A DNA stretch of 53,807 bases from Gammaproteobacteria bacterium (GTDB taxonomy: Bacteria > Pseudomonadota > Gammaproteobacteria > UBA6429 > Thiohalophilaceae), in NCBI GenBank assembly GCA_030148325.1, contig JASBTR010000036.1, positions 1 through 53,807 of the forward strand, in the 5' to 3' direction. The notes under the pieces were generated by a model, which did no database searches, was not told where the DNA came from, and worked only from the letters and a program-made list of their open reading frames with translations. Each line of letters opens with the position of its first letter. The first letter of the stretch is position 1. A program made the position numbers and the translations under genes. Positions 9,317-20,000 of the stretch are shown one piece after another.

Positions 9317-9379
9317 ACACGAATCGTTCGGCCTTAGGGTCACAATGAACTGAATTTTACTACGGAAACAAAGATTTTT

Positions 9380-10264
9380 ATGGCAGCAAAGAAACGAGGA
9401 CTGGGACGCGGACTGGACGCCCTGCTGGGCAGCTCGGCCAGTATGATCGCCAGCCCGCCAGCAGCGAAAGACACGAATGTAGAAGGTCTGCAGAATCTGC
9501 CGGTCGATGTGATTCAGCGTGGTCGCTTCCAGCCGCGGCAGGATTTTTCCAGCGATGCCCTGCAGGAACTGGCGGATTCGATTCGCGCCCAGGGTGTGGT
9601 GCAGCCGATTGTGGTGCGTCCCGTCGGTGGTGTGCCCGGAAAATATGAAATTATTGCCGGCGAGCGGCGCTGGCGCGCCACTCAGCTGGCCGGCTTGCAC
9701 GAAATCCCGGCGGTGATCCGGGATGTGCCGGATCAGGCCGCTATGGCCATGGGCCTGATTGAAAACATCCAGCGCGAAGAACTCAACCCCATTGAGGAAG
9801 CGACCGCGCTGCAGCGTTTAATCGAGGAGTTTGGCCTGACCCACCAGGAAACCGCCGAGGCGGTGGGCCGTTCGCGCGCTGCTGTTTCCAACCTTCTGCG
9901 GCTGCTGAGTCTGGACCCGCTGGTCAGGAAGATGCTGGAAGCGGGCGAGCTGGAGATGGGCCATGCGCGTGCCCTGCTGGCGTTGCAGGTGGGAGCAGAG
10001 CAGATTCAGGCGGCGCAAGAGGTGCAGGCGAAGGGACTCTCGGTGCGTGAAACCGAACGCCTGGTGCGCAAACTACAGGCACCTGAAACGAGTAGCGGAA
10101 CAGAGAAAAAGCCCGATCCGGATACCCTGCGCCTGCAGGAAAGTCTGGCGCAAACCCTGGGTGCAAAAGTTCAGTTTCAGCACAATCGCCAGGGGCGGGG
10201 CAAAATGGTCATTCATTACAATAGTCTTGACGAGCTTGACGGCATCCTTAATCATATTAAGTAA
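9380..10264 (+). CDS. parB: Chromosome partitioning protein ParB (Spo0J)
   Basis: ParB binds parS sites, spreads along DNA as a CTP-dependent clamp, and stimulates ParA. The 294-residue protein has a basic N-terminal tail (K-K-R-G-L-G-R-G-L-D-A-L-L) that matches the ParA-activating peptide of the family. The ParB/sulfiredoxin-like nucleotide domain follows, with G-E-R-R-W-R-A, then the helix-turn-helix (Q-E-T-A-E-A-V-G-R-S-R) around 150-175 and a C-terminal dimerisation region. I found no full 16-bp parS palindrome in the window. Confidence 0.97.
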   Translation: MAAKKRGLGRGLDALLGSSASMIASPPAAKDTNVEGLQNLPVDVIQRGRFQPRQDFSSDALQELADSIRAQGVVQPIVVRPVGGVPGKYEIIAGERRWRATQLAGLHEIPAVIRDVPDQAAMAMGLIENIQREELNPIEEATALQRLIEEFGLTHQETAEAVGRSRAAVSNLLRLLSLDPLVRKMLEAGELEMGHARALLALQVGAEQIQAAQEVQAKGLSVRETERLVRKLQAPETSSGTEKKPDPDTLRLQESLAQTLGAKVQFQHNRQGRGKMVIHYNSLDELDGILNHIK

Positions 10265-10267
10265 TTG

Positions 10268-10285
10268 TTAATATGCTGATATTAA
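10268..10285. terminator. AT-only hairpin after parB
   Basis: A perfect seven-base inverted repeat (TTAATAT, loop GCTG, ATATTAA) begins four bases after the parB stop codon. It is too weak and lacks an adjacent T-run to be a convincing intrinsic terminator, but its position suggests a transcript end or a processing site. Confidence 0.25.
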
Positions 10286-10342
10286 AGGGTTTTAAACCTA
10301 CTTGAGCGAAAATGCAAGTAAAATTCATTTATACGTCCATCA

Positions 10343-10371
10343 TTGACGCTTTTTGGTCATGCCAGTATACT
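10343..10371 (+). promoter_or_regulatory. Sigma-70 promoter of the atp operon
   Basis: TTGACG at 10343-10348 is followed by 17 bases and TATACT at 10366-10371, a near-consensus housekeeping promoter. It lies about 110 bp before atpI in the parB-atpI gap, giving an expected leader of roughly 100 bases. Confidence 0.75.
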
Positions 10372-10480
10372 GCGCGCGCTCAAGTTATCCGCTTGTCGCC
10401 GATCTCATATCAGTACAAAATCCCGGTGTTTTTCCACCCTTTATCCATAATGGGATTGTCAGCTGCAGGCAAGGTTACAT

Positions 10481-10873
10481 ATGAGTTTTGCCGCTAAAGC
10501 CTATCGGCGCATGCTCTACAAAATGGCAGGGATCCAGGGGATTCTCATATCCATATTGGTCGCGTGGTCATACCTGATATGGGGTATGGCACACAACGCA
10601 GGTCTGCTTTACGGTGGTTTTGTCACTATATTTACGACCTTGTACAGCGGCTGGCGGTTTAAATGTGATACGGCAGGGGTCGATAAGCTTCCATCGCTAA
10701 TGATGGCCAGTCTGTACAAAGGCACTGCGCTGCGGTTTTTACTGGTGATAGCGCTGCTGGTTGTGGGACTCAGATATTTTCAGCTTGATCCCGCTGCTGT
10801 CATATTGGGATTTGCCGTGACCCAGGCCGGGTACTTTTTGGGGCCGCTCACGGCGCGCTGGGGTCGGCAATAG
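10481..10873 (+). CDS. atpI: ATP synthase protein I (AtpI)
   Basis: This 130-residue membrane protein has four predicted hydrophobic segments and is the first gene of the ATP synthase operon. AtpI assists assembly of the c-ring in some species and is not part of the final enzyme. Sequence conservation in this family is low, so the call rests on membrane topology, length, G-x-x-Y-G-G-F-V-T-I-F-T-type residues, and position directly before atpB. The ATG at 10481 overlaps a longer hydrophilic frame that does not look coding. Confidence 0.88.
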   Translation: MSFAAKAYRRMLYKMAGIQGILISILVAWSYLIWGMAHNAGLLYGGFVTIFTTLYSGWRFKCDTAGVDKLPSLMMASLYKGTALRFLLVIALLVVGLRYFQLDPAAVILGFAVTQAGYFLGPLTARWGRQ

Positions 10874-10938
10874 CGGGCCGGCACAGTTTATCAAAGATTA
10901 GTTTTATCCAGGCAAAATTATTGATACAGGGTTGATAA

Positions 10939-11802
<864 letters not shown>

Positions 11803-11816
11803 TTTATGTTAATTAA

Positions 11817-12089
<273 letters not shown>

Positions 12090-12156
12090 CACTATCGGCA
12101 ATAACCCCATTCCGGGAATAACAAATCTCGTGAATAACTAAGGTCAAGGTTCCGGC

Positions 12157-12627
12157 ATGAATATCAATTTAACGCTTATAGGTCAGTCGATTACCTTTGT
12201 GTTGTTTGTCTGGTTCTGTATGAAATTTATCTGGCCACCGATCATGGCGGCGCTGGATGAACGCAGGAAAAAAATCGCCGATGGTCTGGCGGCAGCCGAA
12301 CGCGGTACGCGTGAACAGGAGCTGGCGCAAAAACGTGCGGCTGAAGTTCTGCATGAAGCCAAGCAGCAGGCCCAGGACATTATCACTCAGGCACAGAAAC
12401 GCGGCACTGAAATCGTAGAAGAAGCAAAACAGCATGCGCGCGAGGAAGGCGAACGGCTGTTGACCGCCGCGCGTGCAGAAATTGAGCAGGAGGTCAACCA
12501 TGCCCGCGAGGATTTGCGCGGACAGGTGGTAAACCTGGCGATAGCGGGTGCGACCAAGGTGCTCAGGCGCGAAGTCGATGCGGCTGCCAACGAAGATCTG
12601 TTGAAAGATCTGGTTTCCCAACTGTAA
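12157..12627 (+). CDS. atpF: ATP synthase Fo subunit b
   Basis: Subunit b is the peripheral stalk. The 156-residue protein has one N-terminal membrane helix (about 5-25) followed by a long, charged, alanine-rich right-handed coiled coil of the usual length. The conserved K-F-I-W-P-P-I segment at the membrane exit and the [14 protein letters not shown] motif are present. A single b gene with no b' gene is typical of gammaproteobacteria. Confidence 0.97.
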   Translation: MNINLTLIGQSITFVLFVWFCMKFIWPPIMAALDERRKKIADGLAAAERGTREQELAQKRAAEVLHEAKQQAQDIITQAQKRGTEIVEEAKQHAREEGERLLTAARAEIEQEVNHAREDLRGQVVNLAIAGATKVLRREVDAAANEDLLKDLVSQL

Positions 12628-12639
12628 AGGGCTTCAGGT

Positions 12640-13176
12640 ATGGCGGAAAAAAGCACTATTGCACGTCCCTACGCACAGGCTGCATTCGATCTGGCGCAGG
12701 AGACAAACGATCTGAAGACATGGTCTGAGATGCTCCAGCTTTGCGCAATGATAGTTTGTGACGAGCAGGTCAGCAGGCTGATTGGCAACCCAGGCGTCAG
12801 CAAAGATGAACTGGTCGAACTGATCTTAAAGGTTGCCGGCGAGCGGCTGAATACGATGGGGCGTAATTTCATTCGCGTACTGGCAAACAACGGACGCCTG
12901 AACGTGTTGCCGGAAATTGCAAGCCTGTACGAACAGCATCGCGCCGATGCCGAACGTCGAGTGGATGCTGAAGTCATTTCCGCCTTTCCCATGAGCGATG
13001 CGCAACAGCAGGCACTGGCGGCGAGTCTGAAGAAAAGGCTCGGGCGAGAAGTCAGGTTGACGGCAAGTATCGACGAATCACTGATTGGCGGCGCTATCGT
13101 GCGGGCAGGTGATCTTGTTATTGATGGTTCCGTTAGCGGACATTTAAATAAACTGGCGCAGACACTTATAGCCTAG
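12640..13176 (+). CDS. atpH: ATP synthase F1 subunit delta
   Basis: Delta connects the top of F1 to subunit b. The 178-residue protein starts with the conserved A-R-P-Y-A-Q-A-A-F motif and ends with the G-G-A-I-V-R-A-G-D-L-V-I-D-G-S-V family signature. It starts 12 bp after atpF. Confidence 0.97.
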   Translation: MAEKSTIARPYAQAAFDLAQETNDLKTWSEMLQLCAMIVCDEQVSRLIGNPGVSKDELVELILKVAGERLNTMGRNFIRVLANNGRLNVLPEIASLYEQHRADAERRVDAEVISAFPMSDAQQQALAASLKKRLGREVRLTASIDESLIGGAIVRAGDLVIDGSVSGHLNKLAQTLIA

Positions 13177-13200
13177 CCGGTTGTTAAGAGGATATTGATA

Positions 13201-14742
13201 ATGCAATTGAATTCAGCAGAAATCAGCGAACTGATCAAAAAGCAGGTCGAAAGTTTTGAAGCTGTTACCGAAGCGCGCAATGAAGGCACCGTGATCAGTC
13301 TGTCGGATGGCATTGTGCGCATTCATGGTCTGCATGACGTAATGATGGGTGAAATGATTGAGTTTCCCGGCAACACTTATGGCATGGCGCTTAACCTTGA
13401 ACGTGATTCTGTCGGTGCGGTGGTGCTGGGTAACTATGAGCATATTACCGAAGGCGACAAGGTTAAATGTACCGGTCGTATTCTGGAAGTGCCGGTTGGT
13501 GAACACCTGCAGGGACGCGTGGTCGATGCATTGGGCTTGCCGATTGACGGCAAGGGGCCGATAGAAACCGATACCACATCACCGATTGAAAAAATTGCTC
13601 CTGGCGTGATTGCCCGCCAGTCGGTTGATCAGCCGGTACAGATTGGCCTCAAGGCGATTGACGCCATGGTTCCGATTGGTCGTGGCCAGCGTGAGCTGAT
13701 CATTGGTGATCGCCAGACCGGCAAGACCGCCGTGGCTATCGACGCGATCATCAACCAAAAAGGTACAGGCATCAAATGCATCTACGTGGCCATTGGCCAG
13801 AAAGCATCGAGTATTGCCGGTGTGGTGCGCAAACTGGAAGAACACGGCGCCATGGAGCACACCATTATCGTTGCCGCAACCGCATCCGATTCGGCGGCCA
13901 TGCAGTTCATCGCGCCCTATGCCGGTTGCGCGATGGGCGAATACTATCGTGACCGCGGTGAAGATGCACTGATCATTTATGATGATCTGACCAAACAGGC
14001 ATGGGCTTATCGCCAGGTATCGCTGTTGTTACGTCGTCCACCGGGCCGTGAAGCCTATCCCGGTGACGTATTCTATTTGCATTCACGCCTGCTCGAACGC
14101 GCAGCGCGCATCAATCCCGTTGAAGTCGAAAAACTTACCGATGCTAAAGTCAAAGGCAAGACCGGCTCGTTAACGGCTCTACCTATTATTGAAACCCAGG
14201 CCGGCGATGTTTCAGCCTTCGTGCCGACCAATGTGATTTCCATTACCGATGGTCAGATTTTCCTGGAAACCGATTTGTTCAATGCCGGTATTCGTCCTGC
14301 GATCAACGCCGGTCTGTCCGTTTCTCGTGTAGGTGGCGCGGCACAGAGCAAAATTATCAAGAAGCTTGGCGGCGGCGTACGCCTCGATCTCGCCCAGTAT
14401 CGCGAACTGGCGGCCTTTGCCCAGTTTGCTTCCGATCTGGATGAGTCCACCCGCAAGCAGATCGAACGCGGTCAACGTGTAACCGAATTGATGAAACAGG
14501 CGCAGTATTCAACCATGACTATTGCTGAACAGGCCTTCTCATTGCTGGCTGCCAGCACCGGCGCACTGGATGATATCGATGTGAAAAAGATCGTTGATTT
14601 CGAAGCGGCCCTGCAGGCGTATATGAAATCCAATGAATCCGAGTTGCTGGCAAAGATCAACGAGAGTGGCGATTACAATGAGGAAATCGAGTCTGCCATG
14701 AACGAGGCGATTGAGAAGTTCAAAGCCACCAGCACCTGGTAA
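13201..14742 (+). CDS. atpA: ATP synthase F1 subunit alpha
   Basis: Alpha carries the non-catalytic nucleotide sites of F1. The 513-residue protein contains the Walker A box G-D-R-Q-T-G-K-T near residue 170 and the [17 protein letters not shown] signature. The ATG at 13201 is preferred to an upstream TTG at 13195, because GAGGATATTGATA gives a good ribosome site. Confidence 0.98.
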   Translation: MQLNSAEISELIKKQVESFEAVTEARNEGTVISLSDGIVRIHGLHDVMMGEMIEFPGNTYGMALNLERDSVGAVVLGNYEHITEGDKVKCTGRILEVPVGEHLQGRVVDALGLPIDGKGPIETDTTSPIEKIAPGVIARQSVDQPVQIGLKAIDAMVPIGRGQRELIIGDRQTGKTAVAIDAIINQKGTGIKCIYVAIGQKASSIAGVVRKLEEHGAMEHTIIVAATASDSAAMQFIAPYAGCAMGEYYRDRGEDALIIYDDLTKQAWAYRQVSLLLRRPPGREAYPGDVFYLHSRLLERAARINPVEVEKLTDAKVKGKTGSLTALPIIETQAGDVSAFVPTNVISITDGQIFLETDLFNAGIRPAINAGLSVSRVGGAAQSKIIKKLGGGVRLDLAQYRELAAFAQFASDLDESTRKQIERGQRVTELMKQAQYSTMTIAEQAFSLLAASTGALDDIDVKKIVDFEAALQAYMKSNESELLAKINESGDYNEEIESAMNEAIEKFKATSTW

Positions 14743-14757
14743 GCCGGAGACACGAAC

Positions 14758-15621
14758 ATGGCAAGCGGAAAAGAAATACGTACGCAGATCAAGAGTATCA
14801 AGAATACTCAGAAGATCACGCGGGCGATGGAAATGGTAGCGGCCAGTAAAATGCGCAAGGCCCAGGATCGTATGCGCGCCTCGCGTCCTTATGCGGACAA
14901 GATGCATAACGTGATTCACCACCTTGCTTATGCACACCCGGAATACAAACATCATTACCTGCTGGCGCGTGACAATCCGAAGCGGGTGGGCTACATCGTG
15001 ATTTCGTCTGATCGGGGTCTTTGCGGTGGCTTGAACAACAATATGTTCAAGGATGTACTGGCGGATATGCGCGGCTGGCGTGAGAAGAATATCGAGATTG
15101 ACCTTTGTACCATTGGCCAAAAGGCATCACAGTTTTTCAAACGGTTTGCCAATATCACTGCCCAGGCGGTACAACTGGGTGATAGTCCCGGGGTAGCGCG
15201 TCTGATCGGTACCGTTAAGGTTATGCTGGACGCCTATGATGCGGGTGAAATTGACCGTCTGTTTCTGGTTTATAACCGTTTCGTCAATACCATGACCCAG
15301 AAACCGATGATTGAACAGCTGCTGCCGGTGGCGGCAGACGGTAAAGAAAAAGAACTGGCCTATCACTGGGATTACATTTATGAGCCGGATGCCAAAGAAG
15401 TAATCGATGGCCTGCTGGTGCGTTATATCGAATCATTAGTGTACCAGGGCGTGGTGGAAAATATCGCCTGTGAAATGGCTGCGCGGATGGTGGCCATGAA
15501 AAGTGCGTCTGACAATGCGGGCGAGCTGATTGATGATCTGCAGTTGGTCTATAACAAGGCCCGCCAGGCTGCGATTACCCAGGAGTTGTCAGAAATAGTC
15601 GCAGGCGCGGCAGCAGTATAG
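14758..15621 (+). CDS. atpG: ATP synthase F1 subunit gamma
   Basis: Gamma is the rotor shaft. The 287-residue protein has the N-terminal helix [18 protein letters not shown], the [11 protein letters not shown] motif, and the C-terminal helix with M-K-S-A-S-D-N-A, all standard. Unlike the tight spacing elsewhere in the operon, 101 bp follow before atpD and hold the heptamer inverted repeat. Confidence 0.98.
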   Translation: MASGKEIRTQIKSIKNTQKITRAMEMVAASKMRKAQDRMRASRPYADKMHNVIHHLAYAHPEYKHHYLLARDNPKRVGYIVISSDRGLCGGLNNNMFKDVLADMRGWREKNIEIDLCTIGQKASQFFKRFANITAQAVQLGDSPGVARLIGTVKVMLDAYDAGEIDRLFLVYNRFVNTMTQKPMIEQLLPVAADGKEKELAYHWDYIYEPDAKEVIDGLLVRYIESLVYQGVVENIACEMAARMVAMKSASDNAGELIDDLQLVYNKARQAAITQELSEIVAGAAAV

Positions 15622-15627
15622 ATTCAT

Positions 15628-15699
15628 AGTGACAAGGGACGAGTGACGAGTAACCAGGAAAAGAGGTGACTCGACACTTATAACTCGTTACTCGTAACT
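15628..15699. repeat. Heptamer-built inverted repeat between atpG and atpD
   Basis: The left arm (15628-15655) reads as four successive seven-base units near AGTGACG (AGTGACA, AGGGACG, AGTGACG, AGTAACC). The right arm (15665-15699) is five units of the complement, including CGTTACT and CGTAACT. The arms face each other over nine bases and can form a hairpin in the atp mRNA. The same unit builds the arms of the element at 19869-19994. Confidence 0.75.
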
Positions 15700-15701
15700 A
15701 A

Positions 15702-17099
<1,398 letters not shown>

Positions 17100-17132
17100 T
17101 TTGAAGCCTAATCTGAAATTGGGAGAACCATC

Positions 17133-17558
17133 ATGGCAATGACCATGCATGTTGATATCGTCAGTGCAGAGTCCGAAATTTTCTCGGGCACGGCGGAAAT
17201 GGTACTGGCACCGGCAATTATGGGTGAAGTCGGCATTATGCCCCGCCACACCCAGATGCTGACGCCATTGAAGCCCGGCGAAGTCCGCGTCACCCGTGAA
17301 GGCGGGGAGCAGGAATATTATTATGTCTCCGGTGGTATGATGGAAGTCCAGCCGCATGTGGTTACAGTATTGTCCGACACGGCGGTACGGGCCACCGATC
17401 TGGATGAAGCCGCAGCATTAGAAGCCAAGAATCACGCCGAACAGATGCTCAAGGATCGCGGCAGCGATATGGACTACGCCAAGGCGGAAGCCGAGCTGGC
17501 GCAGGCCGTGGCGCAGATCCGCATGATCCAGAAGGTGCGCAAAAATATTGGTGGTTGA
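17133..17558 (+). CDS. atpC: ATP synthase F1 subunit epsilon
   Basis: Epsilon is the inhibitory/coupling subunit at the foot of the rotor. The 141-residue protein has the N-terminal beta-sandwich (with [10 protein letters not shown]) and the C-terminal helical hairpin. It is the last gene of the operon; a strong hairpin terminator follows 48 bp later. Confidence 0.97.
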   Translation: MAMTMHVDIVSAESEIFSGTAEMVLAPAIMGEVGIMPRHTQMLTPLKPGEVRVTREGGEQEYYYVSGGMMEVQPHVVTVLSDTAVRATDLDEAAALEAKNHAEQMLKDRGSDMDYAKAEAELAQAVAQIRMIQKVRKNIGG

Positions 17559-17606
17559 TCAGGAATTGCTTAAATCATAACCGGGCATTCCGGGCTAGGT
17601 ATCATG

Positions 17607-17637
17607 AGGGGCAGTTGCTATACTGCCCCTTTCTTTT
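17607..17637 (+). terminator. Intrinsic terminator of the atp operon
   Basis: A nine-base perfect stem, AGGGGCAGT at 17607-17615 with ACTGCCCCT at 17622-17630, is closed by a six-base loop and followed by TTCTTTT. This is a classic rho-independent terminator directly after atpC. Confidence 0.88.
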
Positions 17638-17644
17638 GGGGTGT

Positions 17645-17820
17645 GAATGCTCCACCTGCTAAAGCCGGTGGCTTCGGGTTACGGCTAAAAGCCGGATTAT
17701 GATCGGCCATATGGCCGATGGCTTACTCCCCCAACACTGGGAGAGGGGTGGGGAGAGGGTTCGAGAATCAGCCTCGGTGCACTCACCCCTCATCCCGGCC
17801 TAAAGGCGGGGCTTTTAAAT
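17645..17820. repeat. Palindrome-rich intergenic repeat region between atpC and the FKBP gene
   Basis: This stretch shares short cores with the window's left end (AGCCGGTGGC; CGGCT-AAA-AGCCG at 17682-17694; CTCACCCCTCATC-type sequence near 17780). It contains a perfect 18-bp palindrome, ATCGGCCATATGGCCGAT, at 17702-17719, a CTCCC/GGGAG inverted pair near 17726-17740, and GCCTAAAGGC near 17800. It has no convincing open frame and looks like stacked remnants of dispersed repeats. Confidence 0.6.
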
Positions 17821-17857
17821 CCCCTATTTAAAGACTTTAAAAAGTTAAGAGAAAGCC

Positions 17858-18355
17858 ATGTCTGAACAGTGTGTAGAAAAAAATAAAGTTGTAACATTCA
17901 CCTATATAATCATGGATGAAAACGGCAGTGTGCAGGAGCAGTCGGATATTCCCATGAGTTATCTGCATGGTACGGATGATAAAATTTTCCCTGCGGTTAT
18001 GCAGGCAATGGAAGGTCACCAGGTTGGCGACAAGGTAGAAATAGTATTGCCGCCCAAAGAAGGATTCGGTGAATACGACGCCAGCCTGACATATCGCGAT
18101 AAAATTGAAAACGTACCGCCAGAGTATCAGCAGATAGGCGCCGAGGCCGAGTTCAGGAGTGACACCGGCGAGAGTATGAAAATGACCGTGGTGAAGATTG
18201 AAAACGGCGAAATAATGCTGGATGGCAATCACCCCTTTGCCGGCAGGACCATGACCTTCAAGGTCAATATCTCAGCGATTCGTGATGCCGCTGAAGAAGA
18301 AATCAGAACCGGAAAACTGGTGACAGACGGGCCTGATCTCGGCACTGCGCATTAA
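17858..18355 (+). CDS. SlyD-like FKBP-type peptidyl-prolyl isomerase
   Basis: This cytoplasmic prolyl isomerase/chaperone has 165 residues. The sequence aligns with SlyD: the Y-L-H-G turn at the end of the first strands, E-G-F-G-E-Y-D in the inserted flap domain, and the D-G-N-H-P-F-A-G-R-T-M-T-F motif of the FKBP core. The His/Cys-rich metal-binding tail of E. coli SlyD is absent, so nickel delivery is unlikely. There is no signal peptide. The gene stands alone between the atp operon and glmU. Confidence 0.88.
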   Translation: MSEQCVEKNKVVTFTYIIMDENGSVQEQSDIPMSYLHGTDDKIFPAVMQAMEGHQVGDKVEIVLPPKEGFGEYDASLTYRDKIENVPPEYQQIGAEAEFRSDTGESMKMTVVKIENGEIMLDGNHPFAGRTMTFKVNISAIRDAAEEEIRTGKLVTDGPDLGTAH

Positions 18356-18503
18356 GGAAACATTGATATTTATCAGGAAGCCGGTGTAGTCTGAAAATAA
18401 AGCGCCAGGACAGGATATTTGGCGCCAGCAGAAAACCCCGGTGTAAAATCCAGGGGAATAATTATAAATTGGTTAGTAAGCACCCCGAGTATTTGTAAAG
18501 CCT

Positions 18504-19883
18504 ATGTCAGCTGCAAAACTTACGATTATTATCCTGGCCGCCGGTCAGGGCTCAAGGATGAAATCCCGGCTTCCCAAAGTTCTTCACCCGCTTGCCGGTC
18601 AGCCCTTGCTGGCTCATGTTATCAACACCGCCCGCAGTTTGAATCCCGAACGCATTATTGTGGTTTACGGCCATGGTGGCGAACAGGTCCCCGCCGCGAT
18701 CAACGGCGATGATCTGATCTGGGTGAAACAGGAAGAGCAGCTGGGAACCGGACACGCGGTGGCCCAGGCCATGCCGGAAGTGGATGATGATGCAACGGTG
18801 TTAGTATTATATGGCGATGTACCCCTGACGCGTCAGGCCACACTGGAACAGCTGATTGCTTGTGGCGCGGATGACTTTGGCCTGTTAACCGTTGAGCTTG
18901 ACGATCCCGCTGGCTATGGTCGTATCCTGCGTAACCGTGAGGGGCAGGTGACACAGATTGTTGAGCACAAAGACGCCAGCGAAGACGAGCGCCAGATCAG
19001 GGAAGTAAATACGGGCATGCTGGCGGCCAATGCCGGTCGTCTGCGCGGCTGGCTGGAAAAATTGAATAATGACAATGCTCAGGCTGAATATTATCTTACC
19101 GATGTGACCGCCATGGCGGTCGCCGAGGGCCTGACAATTAAAACCTGCCCGCCGGATTCAGAGATGGAAGTACTGGGTGTCAACAGTCGCGCCCAGCTGG
19201 CCATGCTGGAACGCCAGTACCAGCGTCAGCAGGCCGAGGTGTTGATGGAGCAGGGTGTCACCGTCATCGATCCCGCGCGACTGGATATTCGTGGTGAGGT
19301 GGATATTGCCCAGGATGTGATTCTGGATGTGAATGTGATCCTGGTGGGCAAGGTGCGCATTGGCGAAGGTGTTTATGTCGGCCCCGGCTGCGTGATCAAG
19401 GATTCCACAATAGCGGAAGGTGTGCAGCTGCAGCCCCTGTGCGTTATCGAACAGGCACATATCGGTGCTGATGCACATATCGGTCCCTTTGCACGCCTGC
19501 GACCAGGGGCGGAACTGGCGGCCCATACCCATGTGGGAAATTTTGTCGAGATCAAGAACAGCGTGGTTGGTGAAGCTTCAAAGATTAATCACCTGAGCTA
19601 CATCGGCGACAGTGACGTGGGGGCGCGGGTTAATATCGGCGCCGGTGTGATCACCTGTAATTATGATGGTGCCTACAAGCATCGCACGACCATTGGTAAT
19701 GATGTGTTTGTAGGATCGGATTGCCAGTTGGTAGCGCCGGTCGAAGTCGGTGATGGTGCGACCCTGGGTGCCGGCACAACCCTGACCCGCGATGCGCCCG
19801 CGGCAGAACTGACCCTGAGTCGGGCAAAACAGAAAACCATACAGGGCTGGAAAAGGCCGGTTAAGAAAAGTGCTAGTAGCTAG
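18504..19883 (+). CDS. glmU: Bifunctional GlmU: glucosamine-1-phosphate acetyltransferase / UDP-GlcNAc pyrophosphorylase
   Basis: GlmU makes UDP-GlcNAc, the precursor of peptidoglycan and lipopolysaccharide, from glucosamine-1-phosphate. The N-terminal nucleotidyltransferase domain has [11 protein letters not shown] and P-K-V-L-H. The C-terminal left-handed beta-helix has hexapeptide repeats and the acetyltransferase segment [10 protein letters not shown]. At 459 residues it has full length. Its last five codons (K-S-A-S-S) are read from the left arm of the heptamer repeat, which suggests that the element's insertion rewrote the tail. Confidence 0.98.
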   Translation: MSAAKLTIIILAAGQGSRMKSRLPKVLHPLAGQPLLAHVINTARSLNPERIIVVYGHGGEQVPAAINGDDLIWVKQEEQLGTGHAVAQAMPEVDDDATVLVLYGDVPLTRQATLEQLIACGADDFGLLTVELDDPAGYGRILRNREGQVTQIVEHKDASEDERQIREVNTGMLAANAGRLRGWLEKLNNDNAQAEYYLTDVTAMAVAEGLTIKTCPPDSEMEVLGVNSRAQLAMLERQYQRQQAEVLMEQGVTVIDPARLDIRGEVDIAQDVILDVNVILVGKVRIGEGVYVGPGCVIKDSTIAEGVQLQPLCVIEQAHIGADAHIGPFARLRPGAELAAHTHVGNFVEIKNSVVGEASKINHLSYIGDSDVGARVNIGAGVITCNYDGAYKHRTTIGNDVFVGSDCQLVAPVEVGDGATLGAGTTLTRDAPAAELTLSRAKQKTIQGWKRPVKKSASS

Positions 19884-19994
19884 TGGCTGGGTAGATGCAC
19901 CAGCTGCGATATTTAAAAAAAAACGGAATTCAAGATATGAAACGATATTTTTTTCAGGTTTTTCCCAGCTACTCGTCACTTGCTACTAGAGACT
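19869..19994. repeat. Heptamer-built inverted repeat with 72-bp core between glmU and glmS
   Basis: The left arm (19869-19891: AGTGCT, AGTAGCT, AGTGGCT, GGG) overlaps the glmU stop. The right arm (19964-19994: CCC, AGCTACT, CGTCACT, TGCTACT, AGAGACT) is its reverse complement apart from one extra seven-base unit and scattered changes. The core is A/T rich. The element resembles a miniature inverted-repeat element and ends six bases before the glmS ATG, so its folding could mask translation initiation. Confidence 0.75.
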
Positions 19995-20000
19995 AAAACC

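Noticed and set aside
18402..18425. GCGCCA/TGGCGC inverted pair before glmU
   Set aside because: It is a short stem with a 12-base loop and no T-run or conserved neighbour, so it is not convincing as a terminator or operator.
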